DNA of 39,840 nucleotides from positions 1 through 39,840 of the forward strand of contig CAUJFU010000489.1 of assembly GCA_963169055.1 (NCBI GenBank), written 5' to 3'. The notes beneath the pieces are model-generated. The model saw only the letters and a program-made list of their open reading frames with translations. It was not told the DNA's origin and did not search any database. Source of the stretch: Myxococcota bacterium. Lineage in GTDB: Bacteria; Myxococcota_C; UBA6777. The position numbers and the translations under genes were made by a program. Every line of letters begins with the position of its first letter. Within the stretch, counting starts at the first letter, position 1. Positions 38,046-39,840 of the stretch are shown in pieces.

Positions 38046-38678
38046 TCAAGCAAGGGGCATTTGTTGGGGAAGCCACGCCAAAAGCCACGTCCGAAATGCC
38101 TGCAAAGCTCGCGCACGATGGCTGCGTTGGTTTTTCTCGATGGGTTCGAGTTCTGCGAGTGTTTTTTCTTGTTCTGGGATCCAAAACAAGGGATCAAACC
38201 CGAAGCCATGAGACCCCCGTTCTTCGGGGATGATCACTCCTTCACAGCGACCTTCAAACACGGCTTCGCCACCTTCCCAAAGAAAGACCAGCGTACAAAC
38301 GAAATACGCGCTTCTTTGTTCGGTGGGGATGTGTTGGATGGCCGCGATCAACTTGTTTCGGTTGGCTTGCTCGCGTTGCACACGATCAGGATGATGCCCC
38401 GCATAATAGGCCGAATCCACACCCGGTTCACCTCCAAGTGCAGGCACCACAAGCCCCGAATCATCGGCCAATGCCCAACAACCCGTATGCTCGTATGCTG
38501 AACGTGCCTTGATTCGAGCATTTTCCACAAATGTTTTCGCATCTTCGATCGGTTCGGGTAGCGCAGGGAAATCTTCAACCGTCAACACATTCATCGGAAT
38601 ATCGGAGAGGATCGCACGGATCTCGCGGATCTTCCCCGGGTTGTGCGAACAAACCAACAAACGATGGGAAACAGACAT
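38046..38678 (-). CDS. rdgB: Non-canonical purine NTP pyrophosphatase (RdgB/HAM1 family)
   Basis: LLVCSHNPGKIREIRAIL, FVENARIKARSAYEHTGCWALADDSGLVVPALGGEPGVDSAYYAG, HGFGFDPLFWIPEQEKTLAEL. Confidence 0.95.
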   Translation of the reverse strand: MSVSHRLLVCSHNPGKIREIRAILSDIPMNVLTVEDFPALPEPIEDAKTFVENARIKARSAYEHTGCWALADDSGLVVPALGGEPGVDSAYYAGHHPDRVQREQANRNKLIAAIQHIPTEQRSAYFVCTLVFLWEGGEAVFEGRCEGVIIPEERGSHGFGFDPLFWIPEQEKTLAELEPIEKNQRSHRARALQAFRTWLLAWLPQQMPLA

Positions 38679-38698
38679 CGCTCTCGATCCCCTTGTTT

Positions 38699-39415
38699 TT
38701 ACGAAACGCTCCGAATATAGGCCCTCATCACATCCAATATCTGCTCGATCCCCGCTTGCCCCAGTTTGATCATTTGCTGGAGTTGTTCCATCGAAAACGT
38801 GCTGCGCTCGCCTGTTCCTTGCACTTCAACCATCTGACCGCGCCCTGTCATCACCAAATTCATATCGACTTCTGCACGCACGTCTTGTTCATAAGCCAAA
38901 TCCAGCACGGCTTGCCCGTCCACGATCCCCACACTCACCGCCGCCACTTCGTCCACCAAAACCTTTCGACTGTCCAACACACCACGCTTCTCCAGTGCGC
39001 GCACCGCCAAAACCAACGCGACGTACGACCCACAGATCGAAGCGCAACGCGTCCCTCCATCCGCATTCAACACGTCGCAGTCCAGAGAAATCGATCGCGG
39101 CCCCAACGCCTTGGTATCCACAACAGCGCGTACCGAACGCCCAATCAATCGCTGGATCTCTTGCGAACGACCATCGATCTTGCCGTTGCGTGCGCGTTGA
39201 ACGCGCTGCTGTGAAGATGACGGTAACATCGCGTACTCCGCAGTCACCCACCCCGTCCCTTCGGGCACAAAAAGCGGTGCCTTCTCTTCGGACATCGCAC
39301 TACAATGCACGACTGTCTGACCCATCCGAAAGATCACCGAAGCAGCATGTTGTGAAAACCCCGCCTCAACGGATACAGGGCGCGTTTGCTCCCTTCCTCG
39401 ATCTCGCAATCCCAT
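38699..39415 (-). CDS. rph: Ribonuclease PH
   Basis: GTGWVTAEYAMLPSSSQQRVQRARNGKIDGRSQEIQRLIGRSVRAVVD, SISLDCDVLNADGGTRCASICGSYVAL. ATG at 39415. Confidence 0.96.
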   Translation of the reverse strand: MGLRDRGREQTRPVSVEAGFSQHAASVIFRMGQTVVHCSAMSEEKAPLFVPEGTGWVTAEYAMLPSSSQQRVQRARNGKIDGRSQEIQRLIGRSVRAVVDTKALGPRSISLDCDVLNADGGTRCASICGSYVALVLAVRALEKRGVLDSRKVLVDEVAAVSVGIVDGQAVLDLAYEQDVRAEVDMNLVMTGRGQMVEVQGTGERSTFSMEQLQQMIKLGQAGIEQILDVMRAYIRSVS

Positions 39416-39599
39416 ACTCTTCTCCCTCCATGTTTGCCTCGCAAACCAACAAACGCCTCGCCCGATCAGCAAGTGTTCCGGCTTGCTTTAACTTCTTGCA
39501 CACTCACAAACGCCCCACATTCGCCGCATTCGAACGCCCCGTCAAGAACCTGTTTCTTTCTCTTCTCCTGATCAAACTGGCTCCGCTCGATGGTTTTGG

Positions 39600-39720
39600 T
39601 GGGACTTCGCCTTCCCCCGCCTCCTTAACACCGCTCCCTTGACCCCGTGTAGACGAACAGATCGCGAGTTTTCCACTCCCACGAATCTGTCGCTTGAAAC
39701 ACCGCGAACACGGCCCTTTT
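39600..39720. repeat. Dispersed intergenic repeat, copy C
   Basis: ggtgggacttcgcc...cccttgaccccgtgtagacg...ttttccactcccacgaa...tcgcttga...cgaacacgg. The 80-bp core aligns without gaps to copies A and B. Confidence 0.65.
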
Positions 39721-39840
39721 TTGGCAGCTGCGTTACTCCGTATGAGAAAGCAGTTGGCTTTTTGTTCTCTTTGTGCTATGTCTATGCACGCTTTTTTCCC
39801 CAAGGTGTTCTCTGCCCTTGCTTGTTCCTTGCCACTTGGC

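Noticed and set aside
39504-39803. 99-aa minus-strand ORF at the window end
   Set aside because: Overlaps dispersed repeat copy C and has no motif; insufficient support as a gene.

Overview
Chromosomal window (39,840 bp) of a bacterium with Myxococcota/deltaproteobacteria-like gene content (Cys-rich lipoproteins, Hanks-type kinase with a repeat region, PilA-like pilin; the lineage is inference only). About 26 protein-coding genes and 3 tRNAs are supported. Housekeeping genes: tig-clpP-clpX, panB-panC, smpB, rpsT, rph, a RdgB/HAM1 family gene, ugd, an HU-family gene, and a RluA-type pseudouridine synthase. Accessory genes: an ECF sigma factor with a putative anti-sigma partner, three tandem spermidine-synthase-like membrane paralogs, a protealysin-like M4 protease with an emfourin-like inhibitor, Cys-rich lipoproteins, and a RelA/SpoT-type HD hydrolase. 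Most notable: (1) a 204-aa mini-intein inserted immediately before the catalytic Cys of UDP-glucose 6-dehydrogenase (GYGGS | C...AHN | CFPKD); (2) a secreted Arg/Lys-rich protein with two Spy/CpxP-like helical segments flanking a His-rich stretch and a duplicated 8-Cys metallothionein-like module; (3) a dispersed ~120-bp intergenic repeat present in three copies that align nearly gap-free; (4) several minisatellites with ~34-bp period in intergenic regions; (5) a GATC-dense 20-bp-arm palindrome and a possible structured RNA in a 900-bp gene-free region. All calls come from reading the sequence and the supplied ORF track; no database search was run.
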